A model generated the notes under the pieces. That model was not told the DNA's origin. It was given only the letters and a program-made list of their open reading frames with translations, and searched no databases. This document shows positions 25,283 to 34,506 of a DNA stretch of 64,000 bases, piece after piece (position 1 is the first letter of the stretch; each line of letters opens with the position of its first letter). Origin of the DNA: Pseudomonas sp. MYb327 (GTDB lineage Bacteria > Pseudomonadota > Gammaproteobacteria > Pseudomonadales > Pseudomonadaceae); NCBI RefSeq assembly GCF_040438925.1, contig NZ_CP159258.1:1750001-1814000 (forward strand). The letters run 5' to 3'. The translations under genes and the position numbers were made by a program.

Positions 25283-26263
25283 ATGTCATTCATGGAAACC
25301 AGCGGCCAGCGGCGTTTTGCCGAGTACCGTGCACCCATCGATAACACGATTTCCTGGCGTTCACGGGCGATGGGGGTCGATCCGCTGCTGGCCCACTGTT
25401 TCAGCGTGACCGCTCGGTGCGGCTGTTTCATGCAGGCGGCCCGCCGTCTCAATATCAAAGCGATTCAGTTACGCAAACAGTTGGCGCAGCTAGAAAAGCA
25501 GTTGCGGTGCTCGCTGTTCAGTCCCTCGGACAATGGCCTTGTCCTCAGTCGGGATGGCTTGCAATTGCAGTCGCAATTGATCGCGCTGGCCCACGAACGC
25601 GACCTGCCAGTGATCGAGCAACCCGTGGTTCGCCTAGCAGTGGCGGAGTCCATCCTGCATGACATCCTTGGTCGCGACCTGGTGGCTTTGCTGCGACGCA
25701 ATGCCAGCGTGCGCCTGGACATCATCAGCCTCGACAGCGAATTGTCCCTGCAAGCGATCAGCGCCGATGTCGTGGTGTGGCTGGCCGGCACCGATTCGGC
25801 GCTACCAGGCCCGAGCTTTGCCGTCAGCGAACCCCGACCTCTGGCACGGCTCGACTACCTGCCACACATCGCCAAGCGCTACTCACGGGTCGCATCGCGC
25901 CCGGAAAACCTCGACGACCTGGCCGATTTCCTGCTGGTGCAATGGCAGCATGATCGGCAGATCGACAGTTTCCGGCCGTGGAATAACCTGGTGGACCAAC
26001 GTCTGGCCGGGGTTGTGCAGTTGCATTCCTATGAACTGATGCTGGAGATGGTGCGTTGCAGTGCCTGCATCGGCTTGTTGCCGGGCTACATGCAGCGCTT
26101 CGATCGGGGATTGCTAGGTTTGCCCGGTCTGTTCGGCCAGCCAATGCAGCGCCAGGTGTGGATGGCGGTCAATGCTCAATCCGTTGCGAATGCTCAGGTG
26201 CAGATGATTGCTGAGTTGATCGAGCATGCTTTCGACGAGCGCAAGGAGTGGTTTGAAGGTTGA
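25283..26263 (+). CDS. LysR-family transcriptional regulator (divergent)
   Basis: A 326-residue protein with a LysR-type helix-turn-helix at about residues 38-75 (FSVTARCGCFMQAARRLNIK) and a recognisable substrate-binding region ending with the SYELMLEMVRCSACIGLLPGYM pattern (last-domain gate of LysR proteins). The N-terminus is about 30 residues longer than usual before the HTH. AGGGAG stands before ATG 25283. It follows the AhpD-like gene by 74 bp in the same direction, so read-through is possible. Target unknown. Confidence 0.85.
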   Translation: MSFMETSGQRRFAEYRAPIDNTISWRSRAMGVDPLLAHCFSVTARCGCFMQAARRLNIKAIQLRKQLAQLEKQLRCSLFSPSDNGLVLSRDGLQLQSQLIALAHERDLPVIEQPVVRLAVAESILHDILGRDLVALLRRNASVRLDIISLDSELSLQAISADVVVWLAGTDSALPGPSFAVSEPRPLARLDYLPHIAKRYSRVASRPENLDDLADFLLVQWQHDRQIDSFRPWNNLVDQRLAGVVQLHSYELMLEMVRCSACIGLLPGYMQRFDRGLLGLPGLFGQPMQRQVWMAVNAQSVANAQVQMIAELIEHAFDERKEWFEG

Positions 26264-26339
26264 CCACGGGGGTTCTCGCCAGACCCCGAGAATGCGTTGT
26301 AGAGTAACGAGCCATGTCTGCCTCAAGGATGATTCACCC

Positions 26340-26879
26340 ATGCCCGTCACTGACGCTGTCATCACTATCGAACGCCTCAACGAATCCCACATCGACGGCG
26401 TCGCGGCAATTTACCGCGACCCTGAAGTCACCCGGCAGACAACACAGTTGCCTTTTCCGTCTGTTGAAATCTGGCGTAAACGCCTGGCGTCGGATAGCGA
26501 GCGACTGGTGCAACTGGTGGCACTGCACGAAGGAGCAGTCATCGGCAACCTTGGCCTGGAGCAGTTTTCGCGCATTCGTCGCAGCCATGCCGGCACCTTC
26601 GGCCTCGGCGTGGCGCTGGCATGGCAGGGCAAAGGCGTCGGGTCGAAACTGCTGGCGGCCGCGCTGGACATCGCTGACAACTGGATGAACCTGCACCGCG
26701 TCGAACTCACCGTCTACGCCGACAACGAAGCTGCCATCGGCCTGTACCGAAAATTCGGCTTCGAAACCGAAGGGCTGTTTCGCGACTATGCCGTGCGTGA
26801 CGGAGTGTGGGTCGATGTCTTGAGCATGGCGCGTCTGCGTCGCTCGCCCACCAGTTACCGCACGATCAGCCAGGCGTAA
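26340..26879 (+). CDS. GNAT-family N-acetyltransferase
   Basis: Start ATG 26340 (AAGGA upstream) gives 179 residues with the GNAT fold. The acetyl-CoA loop is WQGKGVGSKLL near residues 101-111, followed by NLHRVELTVYADNEAAIGLYRKFGF, typical of RimI/RimL-like and small-amine acetyltransferases. The substrate cannot be read from the sequence. The longer frame upstream overlaps the LysR gene and lacks a ribosome site. Confidence 0.9.
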   Translation: MPVTDAVITIERLNESHIDGVAAIYRDPEVTRQTTQLPFPSVEIWRKRLASDSERLVQLVALHEGAVIGNLGLEQFSRIRRSHAGTFGLGVALAWQGKGVGSKLLAAALDIADNWMNLHRVELTVYADNEAAIGLYRKFGFETEGLFRDYAVRDGVWVDVLSMARLRRSPTSYRTISQA

Positions 26880-26978
26880 CCCCCGGCCAATACCGCTCGC
26901 GCTTTTAGTCGTACGCCGACAGCGGGCATCTGCCATGCTGAATGTCCGCAGCACTGCTTCAACCAAAGGAACACCGCA

Positions 26979-27473
26979 ATGGACGACGTACAGCAACTGG
27001 GCGAGATGCTTCGTCACTACGCAGAAAGCGAAGCGCACAAAAAACAACTGTTCGAGGCGCAATCGGCCGAATGGACCAAGCGCATTGGGGAGCTGTTCGA
27101 TCAGATCCAGCAGTGGCTGGAACCGGTCAAGACACCCCATTTGCTGGAGGTGAGCCGCGAAGCGTATGTCGCCTCGGGGCCGAGCGTGCCGCTAGAGACG
27201 TCGACCTTCAAAAGCGAAAAGCTGTCCATTGTGATTGCCGGAAAACCGGTGGAATTCGTCCCGGATGTGATGGGCGTCGGCGGGCAGATTTCCGTGGCGG
27301 TAATGGGCTTCACGGCGGCGCGGTATGGCAGCGTTTCGCTGGTGTGCCAGCCGCCATCCACCACTTGGCAGTGGCGCAAGACCAATGGCCTGAAAGACCC
27401 GGACACCTTTGCCTTCGATGCGAATTTCCTGGCCCAGCAATTACAAAGCCTGATTCCCCGCGAACGCAGCTGA
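26979..27473 (+). CDS. Conserved hypothetical protein (164 aa)
   Basis: AAAGGAA precedes ATG 26979. The first 50 residues form a charged helix or coiled coil (MLRHYAESEAHKKQLFEAQSAEW), followed by a beta-rich domain with VMGVGGQISVAVMGF. No signal peptide. I do not recognise a named family. It ends 50 bp before a REP element. Confidence 0.7.
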   Translation: MDDVQQLGEMLRHYAESEAHKKQLFEAQSAEWTKRIGELFDQIQQWLEPVKTPHLLEVSREAYVASGPSVPLETSTFKSEKLSIVIAGKPVEFVPDVMGVGGQISVAVMGFTAARYGSVSLVCQPPSTTWQWRKTNGLKDPDTFAFDANFLAQQLQSLIPRERS

Positions 27474-27522
27474 ATTCGAAAAGAGCCAGAGCCTGATACC
27501 GACCCATCAAGGTGTCACCGCA

Positions 27523-27556
27523 CCTGTGGCGAGGGAGCAAGCTCCCTCGCCACAGG
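27523..27556. repeat. Short palindromic repeat (GTGGCGAGGGAGC family)
   Basis: CCTGTGGCGAGGGAGCAAGC followed directly by its reverse complement: an almost perfect 34-base palindrome with no loop. Other copies are at 45664, 56082, 58368 and 63849. It lies between convergent genes and may terminate transcription. Confidence 0.9.
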
Positions 27557-27575
27557 AGCAGAGCGGCCAATTAAA

Positions 27576-29942
27576 CTATTTCAACGCCGGATCTCCCATG
27601 TTCATTTTCTTCCAGCCCTGCAGCAGTACCTGAGCCTTCGGTTCCTGGCCGTTATCCAGGTAATACTGGATCAGCGACAAACGTGCATTGCGGTTGGCCG
27701 GTTGTACTTTCAATAGCCTCTCCAGTTCTTCGCACGCGGCATCGACCTTGCCGCTGTCATGCAGGGCCACCGCCAGTACGTAGCCGTACTGCGCGCTCTG
27801 CGGTTCCAGTTGCGCGGCTTTGCGCAGGAACGGCATGGCTTGTTCCGGTTTGCCGGCACGCACCAGCGACAAGCCCTGGGTGTGTTGCAACAGTGCGGCG
27901 TCGGGGTGTTCCTTGAGGCTTTGCGCCATCAGCGACTGTGCTTCCTGGCTGCGACCATTGGCCTCCAGCCATTGCACCAGCGTTACCAGTGCCGGGTAGA
28001 AATCCGGGTCGCGCTTGAGTGCTGTGCGCAGCAAGCCTTCGACTTCGCCACTGCGACCGCTGGCCTGATAGAGCATGGCCAGGTTGAGGTTGGCTTCGGC
28101 GCGTTCGGCCAGGTTCTTTTGCACAGCCTCGTATTCGCCGATTGCAGTCTCCCAGGTGCCCTGAGCGCTGCCCAGGCCATTGCGGGCCACGCTGAGCAAG
28201 TCGCGGGCAGCCGCGATGCGCACAGCTTTTACCGGATCGCTCAGCAGGGGTGCCAAAAGCGGCGCACGCTCCGCTGGCGGCAGGAACGCGCTGATTGCAC
28301 GCACAGCGCTTTCACGTACTTGCGGTGCCGGATTGCTCAAATCCTTGGTAGCCAGCTTCAGCGCCTGTTCGCTTGGATACAGCGGCAACTCGGCGAGCAG
28401 GGTCGCCCGTTGAATCGCCGGCAAGTTGCTGCGTTGCAGTTGCTCGTACAAAGCTTGCGCGGCGCCGGGCTGGCCGTTGCGGATCAGCCACAGGCTTTCG
28501 TCATAGCGCGGGGCTTGCGTGGCACTGGCGTTGGCGGTGTTCCAAAGCTTGAACTGCTCGGTGACCTTGTCCCCGGCCTTGCCCTGGTGACAGGTCAGGC
28601 AGGCGTCCGGTGTGCCGAGTTTTTTCGCGCGCTCCGGGTTGGGAATGCTGAAGCTGTGGTCGTGCCGGAAGTCATTACCCATGTAGAACTTGCCGGGCAT
28701 GTGGCAATCCACGCACTGCGAACCCGGTTGGCCCATGGTGTGGCGGGTGTGTTCGATGGAATCGTAGTTCTTCGCTTGCAGGCCCTTGCCATCGACGGTT
28801 TCGACCGCAGTCTTGCCGGCGGTGTTGTGGCATTGCAGGCAGACGCCGTTGCCCGGTGCCTTGAGTTCGGTGCTGTGGGGGTTGTGGCAATTGCTGCAGC
28901 GCACACCCTTGTCGAACATCTTGCTTTGGGCGAAGGAGCCGTGTTCGAACACTTCGTCCTTGATTTTGCCGTCAAGTGCGTACAACTCACGGGTCAATGC
29001 ACTCGGCAGATAATCATCCATCAGGCGTTTGCCAGCGGTGAAGCCATCGCCCAGCGGCGCGCGGCGCGAGTGGCAGCGGGCGCAGGTTTCGATTTCGACG
29101 GTGGCGTTCTTGTCCTTGAGGTCGACGGTAAACCCGGCGTGGATCAGGTCAGTTTTTTTCGCGGTCCATTCCAGGTGATTGGAAGCCGGGCCGTGGCAAG
29201 CCTGACAGCCAACACCAAGGCTGTTCCACTGAGGGTCGAAGGTGTTTTTCGCGGTATCGAAATTGCGCTTGTAGCCGGTGGTGTGGCACTCGACGCACAT
29301 GAAGTTGGCGTTCTGGCTCGGTTTGCTCCAGTGCAGCGGGTCTTTGAAAGTCACGCCCTGGCCCGGATAGAGATGAAACCAGCGATGCTTCTCGGTATCC
29401 CAGGCGATACCGAGGGCTTGCAGGCGACCTTCGCCGACCTCGATCAGGTATTGCTGCAACGGCGCGATGCCAAAGGTGTAGGCGACCTTGAAGTCAGCGT
29501 TCTTGCCGTCGATGCCGGGGGTGTTGACCCAGAACCCGTCGTCCTTGCGCGAAAAACGGGTGGTTTCGTTTTCCGCTTTGAAGGTGACGTTATTGAAGTC
29601 GCCGAGCATGGTCTCGGCGGTGGCTTCCTGCATCGCCAATTGGTGATGGGAACCTTGCCAGTCCTTGACCTGCGCACTGTGACAACCCTGGCATTGTTGT
29701 TCGTCGACCATTTTGGCGGGTGCCACGGCGACTGGTTGTGCTTGCGGCTTGGGCGCTTGCGCGACCGGTGTGCTGGCCGGCGCATAGGTCACGGGTGCCG
29801 GTTTGCTGCTGAACAGAAACCAGCCAATGCCCGCCACGGCCAACAGCAGAATGCCGATGGTGACGGGAAACAGGTAACGGTTAATCAGGGTCGGTTGCGA
29901 ATCAGGGTTTGGGTTCACAGCGTTATTTTTATCTTTCGGCAT
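27576..29942 (-). CDS. Membrane-anchored octaheme c-type cytochrome with HEAT/TPR-like C-terminus
   Basis: A 788-residue protein with an N-terminal membrane anchor (about 24-44), a Pro/Ala-rich linker and a periplasmic multiheme domain holding eight CxxCH motifs (Cys at about 84, 216, 246, 287, 349, 368, 410 and 448). The C-terminal half (about 470-788) has HEAT-like then TPR repeats for protein contacts. The heme part resembles c554/doubled-CXXCH cytochromes that carry electrons to or from a periplasmic enzyme, but its partner is unknown. It is the last gene of the co-oriented run that follows the second MoxR operon, 205 bp after the spermidine-synthase-like gene. Cytochrome c maturation must occur in the periplasm. 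Confidence 0.88.
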   Translation of the reverse strand: MPKDKNNAVNPNPDSQPTLINRYLFPVTIGILLLAVAGIGWFLFSSKPAPVTYAPASTPVAQAPKPQAQPVAVAPAKMVDEQQCQGCHSAQVKDWQGSHHQLAMQEATAETMLGDFNNVTFKAENETTRFSRKDDGFWVNTPGIDGKNADFKVAYTFGIAPLQQYLIEVGEGRLQALGIAWDTEKHRWFHLYPGQGVTFKDPLHWSKPSQNANFMCVECHTTGYKRNFDTAKNTFDPQWNSLGVGCQACHGPASNHLEWTAKKTDLIHAGFTVDLKDKNATVEIETCARCHSRRAPLGDGFTAGKRLMDDYLPSALTRELYALDGKIKDEVFEHGSFAQSKMFDKGVRCSNCHNPHSTELKAPGNGVCLQCHNTAGKTAVETVDGKGLQAKNYDSIEHTRHTMGQPGSQCVDCHMPGKFYMGNDFRHDHSFSIPNPERAKKLGTPDACLTCHQGKAGDKVTEQFKLWNTANASATQAPRYDESLWLIRNGQPGAAQALYEQLQRSNLPAIQRATLLAELPLYPSEQALKLATKDLSNPAPQVRESAVRAISAFLPPAERAPLLAPLLSDPVKAVRIAAARDLLSVARNGLGSAQGTWETAIGEYEAVQKNLAERAEANLNLAMLYQASGRSGEVEGLLRTALKRDPDFYPALVTLVQWLEANGRSQEAQSLMAQSLKEHPDAALLQHTQGLSLVRAGKPEQAMPFLRKAAQLEPQSAQYGYVLAVALHDSGKVDAACEELERLLKVQPANRNARLSLIQYYLDNGQEPKAQVLLQGWKKMNMGDPALK

Positions 29943-30055
29943 TGCGACTTCCGTGGTCCAGGTGCGTTTGCCGTCAGGCGCGCGTTAATGCTCGGTGCAG
30001 CTTTGCCGGAAGGCCGGCGTGTGTCAAATGATGGTTGTGATGGAGCGGATGGCCC

Positions 30056-30126
30056 CATCGCTGGCAAGCCAGCTCCTACAGGTTCTCGGGTGTCACAAAA
30101 CCTGTAGGAGCTGGCTTGCCAGCGAT
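30056..30126. repeat. REP/BIME inverted repeat (GTAGGAGCTGGCTTGCCAGCG family)
   Basis: Intact two-armed copy: CATCGCTGGCAAGCCAGCTC from 30056 and its complement to 30126. It lies between the spermidine-synthase-like gene and the octaheme cytochrome gene, so it could adjust downstream expression. Confidence 0.9.
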
Positions 30127-30147
30127 GTCGGTCTGTCCGGCGCAGCA

Positions 30148-32661
30148 TTACTCCCCGACAAACCACCTGAAATAAGGATTCCCGCCATCGCCGCGCATCA
30201 CCTCGCGTACATCCCTGGCCCAGGCATCCCGGTCTCCGTCATAGGCATGCAGGCTCGCGCGGTAGAACTGCATCAGGCGTTGCTGATGGGTGTTCATGCG
30301 TTCGGTAAACCCTTGATCGGCATTCACCAGCGGCGGCGCGACGTGCAAATCCAGCAGGGCCGGCAGTACGCGGCTGATTTCCTTCGACCGGACCCACGGC
30401 GCGTATTCGATTCGCGGCTGGTCATCCGTCACCGCTTGCGCGTCAGCCGCGAAGCGTTCCAGCCCCGCTCGATCGGTGACCCAGGTCGCGAGCAGCGCAG
30501 CAGACGAACCGATACCGACGTCCTGTAAGGTGCTGCGCACGCTGTCCTGCTGGAAGCGCTGGCTGATTTTCGCGGCGTCCAGTTCGATCGGCTGCTGCGA
30601 GCCCACCAGCAGCATTTCGTGGAACTCGCTGGTCCACAGCGTCGCGTAGGGGAAGACATCGAGGAAACTGCGCACCAGCGAGCGTGAGTCATCGATGTTT
30701 TGCGTCGGTAATGGCAGCCACTGGGCGACCAAGCCCTGTTTCTGCAACCGACTGGCGGCCAGTTGGTAGAAGTCCCGGGAATACAGGTTGACCACGCCGG
30801 CAGCGGAGGGCGGTGGTGGTTCGAGAGTGATCAGGTCGTAACGCTGCGGGTTGCGCAACAATTCCTGGCGACCGTCACGCAGGCGCACGTCGACACCCGG
30901 ATCGGCGGCGACATTGAAATTACCCTTGAACAACGGCGCGGCTTTGACCACCGAGGGCAGCAATTCGGCAACAACGCGATGTTCGAGGCCCGGATAACGT
31001 GTCAAGGCGCCCGCCGTGATCCCCGTGCCAAAACCGATCACCAGTGCCGAACGCGGCTCACCGTTGTGGATCAGCAGCGGCAGCAACGCCTGAATCCGCA
31101 TATAGCGCAGCGAAGGCATGGCGTCGCCGGTATTCGACACGCCCTGGATGTACAAGCGCTGGAAGGCCTTTTGCCCCTTGCCCTGGGTGACCACGGCGAC
31201 GGTGCCGCCGCGTCCTTCTTCGTAGTACGCCAGCGTACCGTTGCGCGCGCCGGGCAGCAGGCTGGCCAGTTTGTCCACCGGGGTCAGCAGCGCCAGCGCC
31301 AGGGAAATCACGCCGACGGTGATCACGCCCTGACGCCGGCCTTTCTTCACGCCATGACCCTGGCGGACGGCGAAATAGCCAATTGCGGCCGCGATAATCG
31401 CCAGCAGCCCAAGGGTTCGAACCAGGCCCAACAGCGGGATGAGCAAAAAGCCGCAAAGCATCACCCCGACTATGCCGCCGAGGGTATTGAACGCTACCAC
31501 CTCACCGACATTGCGCCCGACGTGGTCGCGGCCGACGCTCAAGCGCAGCGCTACTGGAAACGCCGCGCCGAGCAACACGGTCGGTACAAACACGATGCTC
31601 AAGGCCGCCACCGCAAAGCGAGCGCTCATGCCCAGCAACTCGCTGCCGCCCAATGACAGCACCCAGGCTTCGACCATGCTTTGGGCGAGGACCAGCCAGC
31701 GTCCAAGCAAGGCGATTTCCAGCAGTGCGATCAACCCGGCACCGGCGATCAGCAGGCCAAACACACCCCAGGGATCGCGCAGTCGATCAACCCGACGGGA
31801 GAGCAGGGCGCTGCCGAGAAACAGACCTGTGAGGTAGGTCGCCAATACCACGGCAAATGCGTAAGTGCGAGTACTCATGAACTGCACAATGGATTGCGAC
31901 CAGACCACTTCGTATCCGAGGGCCACGCCGCCGGCAATCGAATACAGCCACAGGGCCAGACGATCGGGTGCTTTGTCGTCGTGGTATTTGACCGGCGCCT
32001 CGATGGGCAGCGAACGCTGGCGTTGGAACCACAAGGCCCCCGCAGCCGCCAGCAGGTTCAGCATCGCGGCGGCCAGGGCACTGCCGCGCACGCCAAGGGT
32101 AGCAATCAGGACGAACGCGGCGAGCAGCGTTCCAGCGATGGCGCCAGCAGTGTTTGCTGCATACAAATGCCCGCCAGCCTTGCCCAGTTGTTGCGGGTCA
32201 CTGGCCAGTGAGCGAACCAATACCGGCAGCGTGCCGCCCATCAGCAGCGCCGGAATGCCCACCAGCACAAATGGCAACACCCAGGCCAACAGGCCGATGT
32301 GCTGCTCCAGCCAGGCAAACGGACTGGCCGCGAGGCTCATGGCAAAGGTCGCACCGACGCCCAGTACGGCCACCAAGACTTCCAGTCCCGCATACAGCAG
32401 AACCGGTTGCTGCAGGCGATCCGCCCAGCGGCCGAACAGCAAGCCGCCCAAGGCCAAACCGGCAAAAAATGCGCTGATCCCGGTGGTGATGGCATACACC
32501 TCGACACCCACCACCAGCGACAGCTGCTTGATCCACAGCACCTGATACACCAGCGCTGCGGCACCGGAGACAAACAGCAGCAGGGCAGGGATCAAAAGCG
32601 CCGGGGAGGCGACGTGAGAGGCAGGTATGGCCGACGACTTGCTGGCGACACGTGAGGACAT
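30148..32661 (-). CDS. Membrane protein with spermidine-synthase-like C-terminal domain (fused transporter-like/SpeE-like)
   Basis: Start ATG 32661 is preferred since the longer frame runs through a REP element. The 837-residue product has many hydrophobic helices (residues about 20-460) arranged like a transporter, then a Rossmann domain related to spermidine synthase (VIGFGTGITAGALTRYPGLE ... RDGRQELL). The catalytic motif is changed: GGGDG is GFGTG, the VEID acidic pair is VAEL, and the DxxDP segment reads LEPPPP. Aminopropyl transfer is therefore doubtful, and a different SAM-like or structural role is likely. It lies between the sulfatase and the octaheme cytochrome in the same orientation. 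Confidence 0.8.
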   Translation of the reverse strand: MSSRVASKSSAIPASHVASPALLIPALLLFVSGAAALVYQVLWIKQLSLVVGVEVYAITTGISAFFAGLALGGLLFGRWADRLQQPVLLYAGLEVLVAVLGVGATFAMSLAASPFAWLEQHIGLLAWVLPFVLVGIPALLMGGTLPVLVRSLASDPQQLGKAGGHLYAANTAGAIAGTLLAAFVLIATLGVRGSALAAAMLNLLAAAGALWFQRQRSLPIEAPVKYHDDKAPDRLALWLYSIAGGVALGYEVVWSQSIVQFMSTRTYAFAVVLATYLTGLFLGSALLSRRVDRLRDPWGVFGLLIAGAGLIALLEIALLGRWLVLAQSMVEAWVLSLGGSELLGMSARFAVAALSIVFVPTVLLGAAFPVALRLSVGRDHVGRNVGEVVAFNTLGGIVGVMLCGFLLIPLLGLVRTLGLLAIIAAAIGYFAVRQGHGVKKGRRQGVITVGVISLALALLTPVDKLASLLPGARNGTLAYYEEGRGGTVAVVTQGKGQKAFQRLYIQGVSNTGDAMPSLRYMRIQALLPLLIHNGEPRSALVIGFGTGITAGALTRYPGLEHRVVAELLPSVVKAAPLFKGNFNVAADPGVDVRLRDGRQELLRNPQRYDLITLEPPPPSAAGVVNLYSRDFYQLAASRLQKQGLVAQWLPLPTQNIDDSRSLVRSFLDVFPYATLWTSEFHEMLLVGSQQPIELDAAKISQRFQQDSVRSTLQDVGIGSSAALLATWVTDRAGLERFAADAQAVTDDQPRIEYAPWVRSKEISRVLPALLDLHVAPPLVNADQGFTERMNTHQQRLMQFYRASLHAYDGDRDAWARDVREVMRGDGGNPYFRWFVGE

Positions 32662-32700
32662 TGCGGATTGCCTTATACAAAACCCGAATTCAACACCAAC

Positions 32701-32793
32701 CCTGTAGGAGCTGGCTTGCCAGCGATTGCGGTGGTCAGACAACCTCTTTGTTGACTGCAAGTCCGCCATCGCTGGCAAGCCAGCTCCTACAGG
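32701..32793. repeat. REP/BIME inverted repeat (GTAGGAGCTGGCTTGCCAGCG family), outward orientation
   Basis: Arms CCTGTAGGAGCTGGCTTGCC (from 32701) and its complement (to 32793). The arms are in the opposite order to the 30056 copy. It sits in the 196-bp gap between the sulfatase and the spermidine-synthase-like gene. Confidence 0.9.
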
Positions 32794-32820
32794 GAATGTG
32801 TTCGCATTGCTTTAATTAGT

Positions 32821-32844
32821 CCGCTCGCCGGTGAAGGCGAGCGG
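32821..32844 (-). terminator. Hairpin after the arylsulfatase gene, possible terminator
   Basis: CCGCTCGCC and GGCGAGCGG form a perfect 9-bp GC-rich stem with a 6-base loop, 14 bp past the sulfatase stop (minus strand). No clear T run follows, so it may be a pause or mRNA-stabilising structure rather than a true terminator. Confidence 0.5.
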
Positions 32845-32857
32845 CGGTCAAGCGGTG

Positions 32858-34432
32858 TTACTTTGCGTTTTTCGCTTTTTCAGCGATTTTTGCATCCACC
32901 GCCTCGCGGATCTGGTCGATGCTGAAGCTCGCCGGACGCTGACTTGGCGGGTAGTCGACAAAGGTCTGCAGGAAGGCTGCAGATCGGCGGGTACCGTCAA
33001 AGATCAGATAGTCGTTTTTGGTCAGCCAATCATAGTATTGGTCAGACACGACGTCAGCACGCTCGTACGGGTCCATGCGCAGGTTGAACATTTTTGGCAC
33101 ACGCAGGCAGACGAAAGGTTCGCTCCACACTTGCAGGCCACCGGGTGCACGCTGCTCACAGAAGACGAGCTTCCAATCGTTGAAGCGCATGCCCACCAGG
33201 ACACCGTCATCGTTGAAGTAGTAAAACTCCTTACGTGCACTCTTGTCGGTTTTCCCGGTCAGATAGTCCAACTGGTTAAAGCCGTCCAGATGCACCTTGA
33301 AGTTCTTTCCACCCACGTCAGCGCCTTTGAGCAGGCGGTCTTTGATGTCGGTATCACCCACAGCGGCAAGCAGTGTCGGGAACCAGTCGAGTCCGGAGAA
33401 CATTTGGGTCGACACTTCACCCGGCTTGACCTTGCCTGGCCAGCGAATCATCGCAGGAACCCGATAAGCGCCTTCCCAGTTGGAGTTCTTCTCGTTGCGG
33501 AACGGAGTCGTTGCCGCATCTGGCCAGGACCACTGGTTAGGGCCGTTGTCGGTGGTGTAGACCACGATCGTGTTATCAGTGATCTTCAGGTCATCCAGCG
33601 TCTTCAGCAACTTGCCCACGTCACCATCATGCTCAAGCATGCCGTCGGCGTATTCGTTGCCGACCATGCCGCTTTGGCCTTGCATGGATTCACGCACATG
33701 AGTAAATGCATGCATGCGCGTGGTGTTCATCCAGACGAAAAACGGCTTGTCCGCCTTGGCTTGCTTCTCGATAAACGCTTGAGCAGCCGCAGTGGTTTCG
33801 TCGTCGATGGTTTCCATGCGTTTTTTGGTCAGTGCGCCGGTGTCCTCAATCTTGCCGTCGGCAAAACTGTGGATTACGCCACGCGGAGACGCTGCCTTGA
33901 CGAACTCGGCATCATCCTTGGGCCAGTAGGGACGCTCCGGCTCCTCTTCGGCGTTGAGGTGGTACAGGTTGCCAAAAAACTCATCAAAGCCGTGGTTGGT
34001 GGGTAAATATTCGTCTTTATCGCCCAAGTGGTTTTTGCCGAACTGCCCGGTTGCATAACCATGGGCCTTCAGCGCCTGAGCAATGGTTACATCCCTGGCT
34101 TGCAGCCCGACCGGCACGCCGGGCATGCCTACTTTAGAAAGGCCTGTGCGCAAAGGCGTCTGCCCGGTAATGAACGACGAGCGTCCAGCGGTGCAACTGT
34201 TCTCCGCGTAATAGTCGGTGAATATCATGCCTTCCTTGGCGATGCGGTCGATGTTCGGCGTTTTATAGCCGACCACACCCATGGAGTATGCACTGATGTT
34301 GGTCTGGCCGATGTCATCGCCAAAAATCACGAGAATGTTCGGTTTATCGGCGGCCCCGGCTGTCGCCGAAATCGCCATGACCGAGGTCGCCACCAGGGCG
34401 AGTTTCGGTAGCCACTTACGTATGCGAGTCAT
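32858..34432 (-). CDS. Exported arylsulfatase (formylglycine-type, C-T-A-G-R motif)
   Basis: Signal peptide of about 27 residues (ending SATAGA), then a full sulfatase fold of 524 residues. Metal ligands D39-D40 follow the first strand (NILVIFGDDIG). The active-site signature is C80-T-A-G-R84 in ENSCTAGRSSFITG, where C80 would be oxidised to formylglycine. The usual bacterial core is C-x-P-x-R; the Ala at +2 is the less frequent C-x-A-x-R form. No maturase (FGE or anSME) lies in the window. It follows the HAD phosphatase gene by 74 bp, the widest gap in the 45410-32858 run. Confidence 0.9.
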   Translation of the reverse strand: MTRIRKWLPKLALVATSVMAISATAGAADKPNILVIFGDDIGQTNISAYSMGVVGYKTPNIDRIAKEGMIFTDYYAENSCTAGRSSFITGQTPLRTGLSKVGMPGVPVGLQARDVTIAQALKAHGYATGQFGKNHLGDKDEYLPTNHGFDEFFGNLYHLNAEEEPERPYWPKDDAEFVKAASPRGVIHSFADGKIEDTGALTKKRMETIDDETTAAAQAFIEKQAKADKPFFVWMNTTRMHAFTHVRESMQGQSGMVGNEYADGMLEHDGDVGKLLKTLDDLKITDNTIVVYTTDNGPNQWSWPDAATTPFRNEKNSNWEGAYRVPAMIRWPGKVKPGEVSTQMFSGLDWFPTLLAAVGDTDIKDRLLKGADVGGKNFKVHLDGFNQLDYLTGKTDKSARKEFYYFNDDGVLVGMRFNDWKLVFCEQRAPGGLQVWSEPFVCLRVPKMFNLRMDPYERADVVSDQYYDWLTKNDYLIFDGTRRSAAFLQTFVDYPPSQRPASFSIDQIREAVDAKIAEKAKNAK

Positions 34433-34506
34433 CTGACTGGCTCCTTTTACTGACGTCGCTCAGTGCGACAAACGTTTATTGCGGTCCTGCATTACGTCTT
34501 CTGCTT

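Noticed and set aside
27759..30107. 782-residue plus-strand frame opposite the octaheme cytochrome
   Set aside because: Its span contains the eight in-register CxxCH motifs on the other strand; its own translation has no recognisable domains and runs into a REP element.
30148..32661. Naming the gene speE (spermidine synthase)
   Set aside because: The catalytic motifs GGGDG, VEID and DxxDP are altered and it is fused to a membrane transporter-like part.
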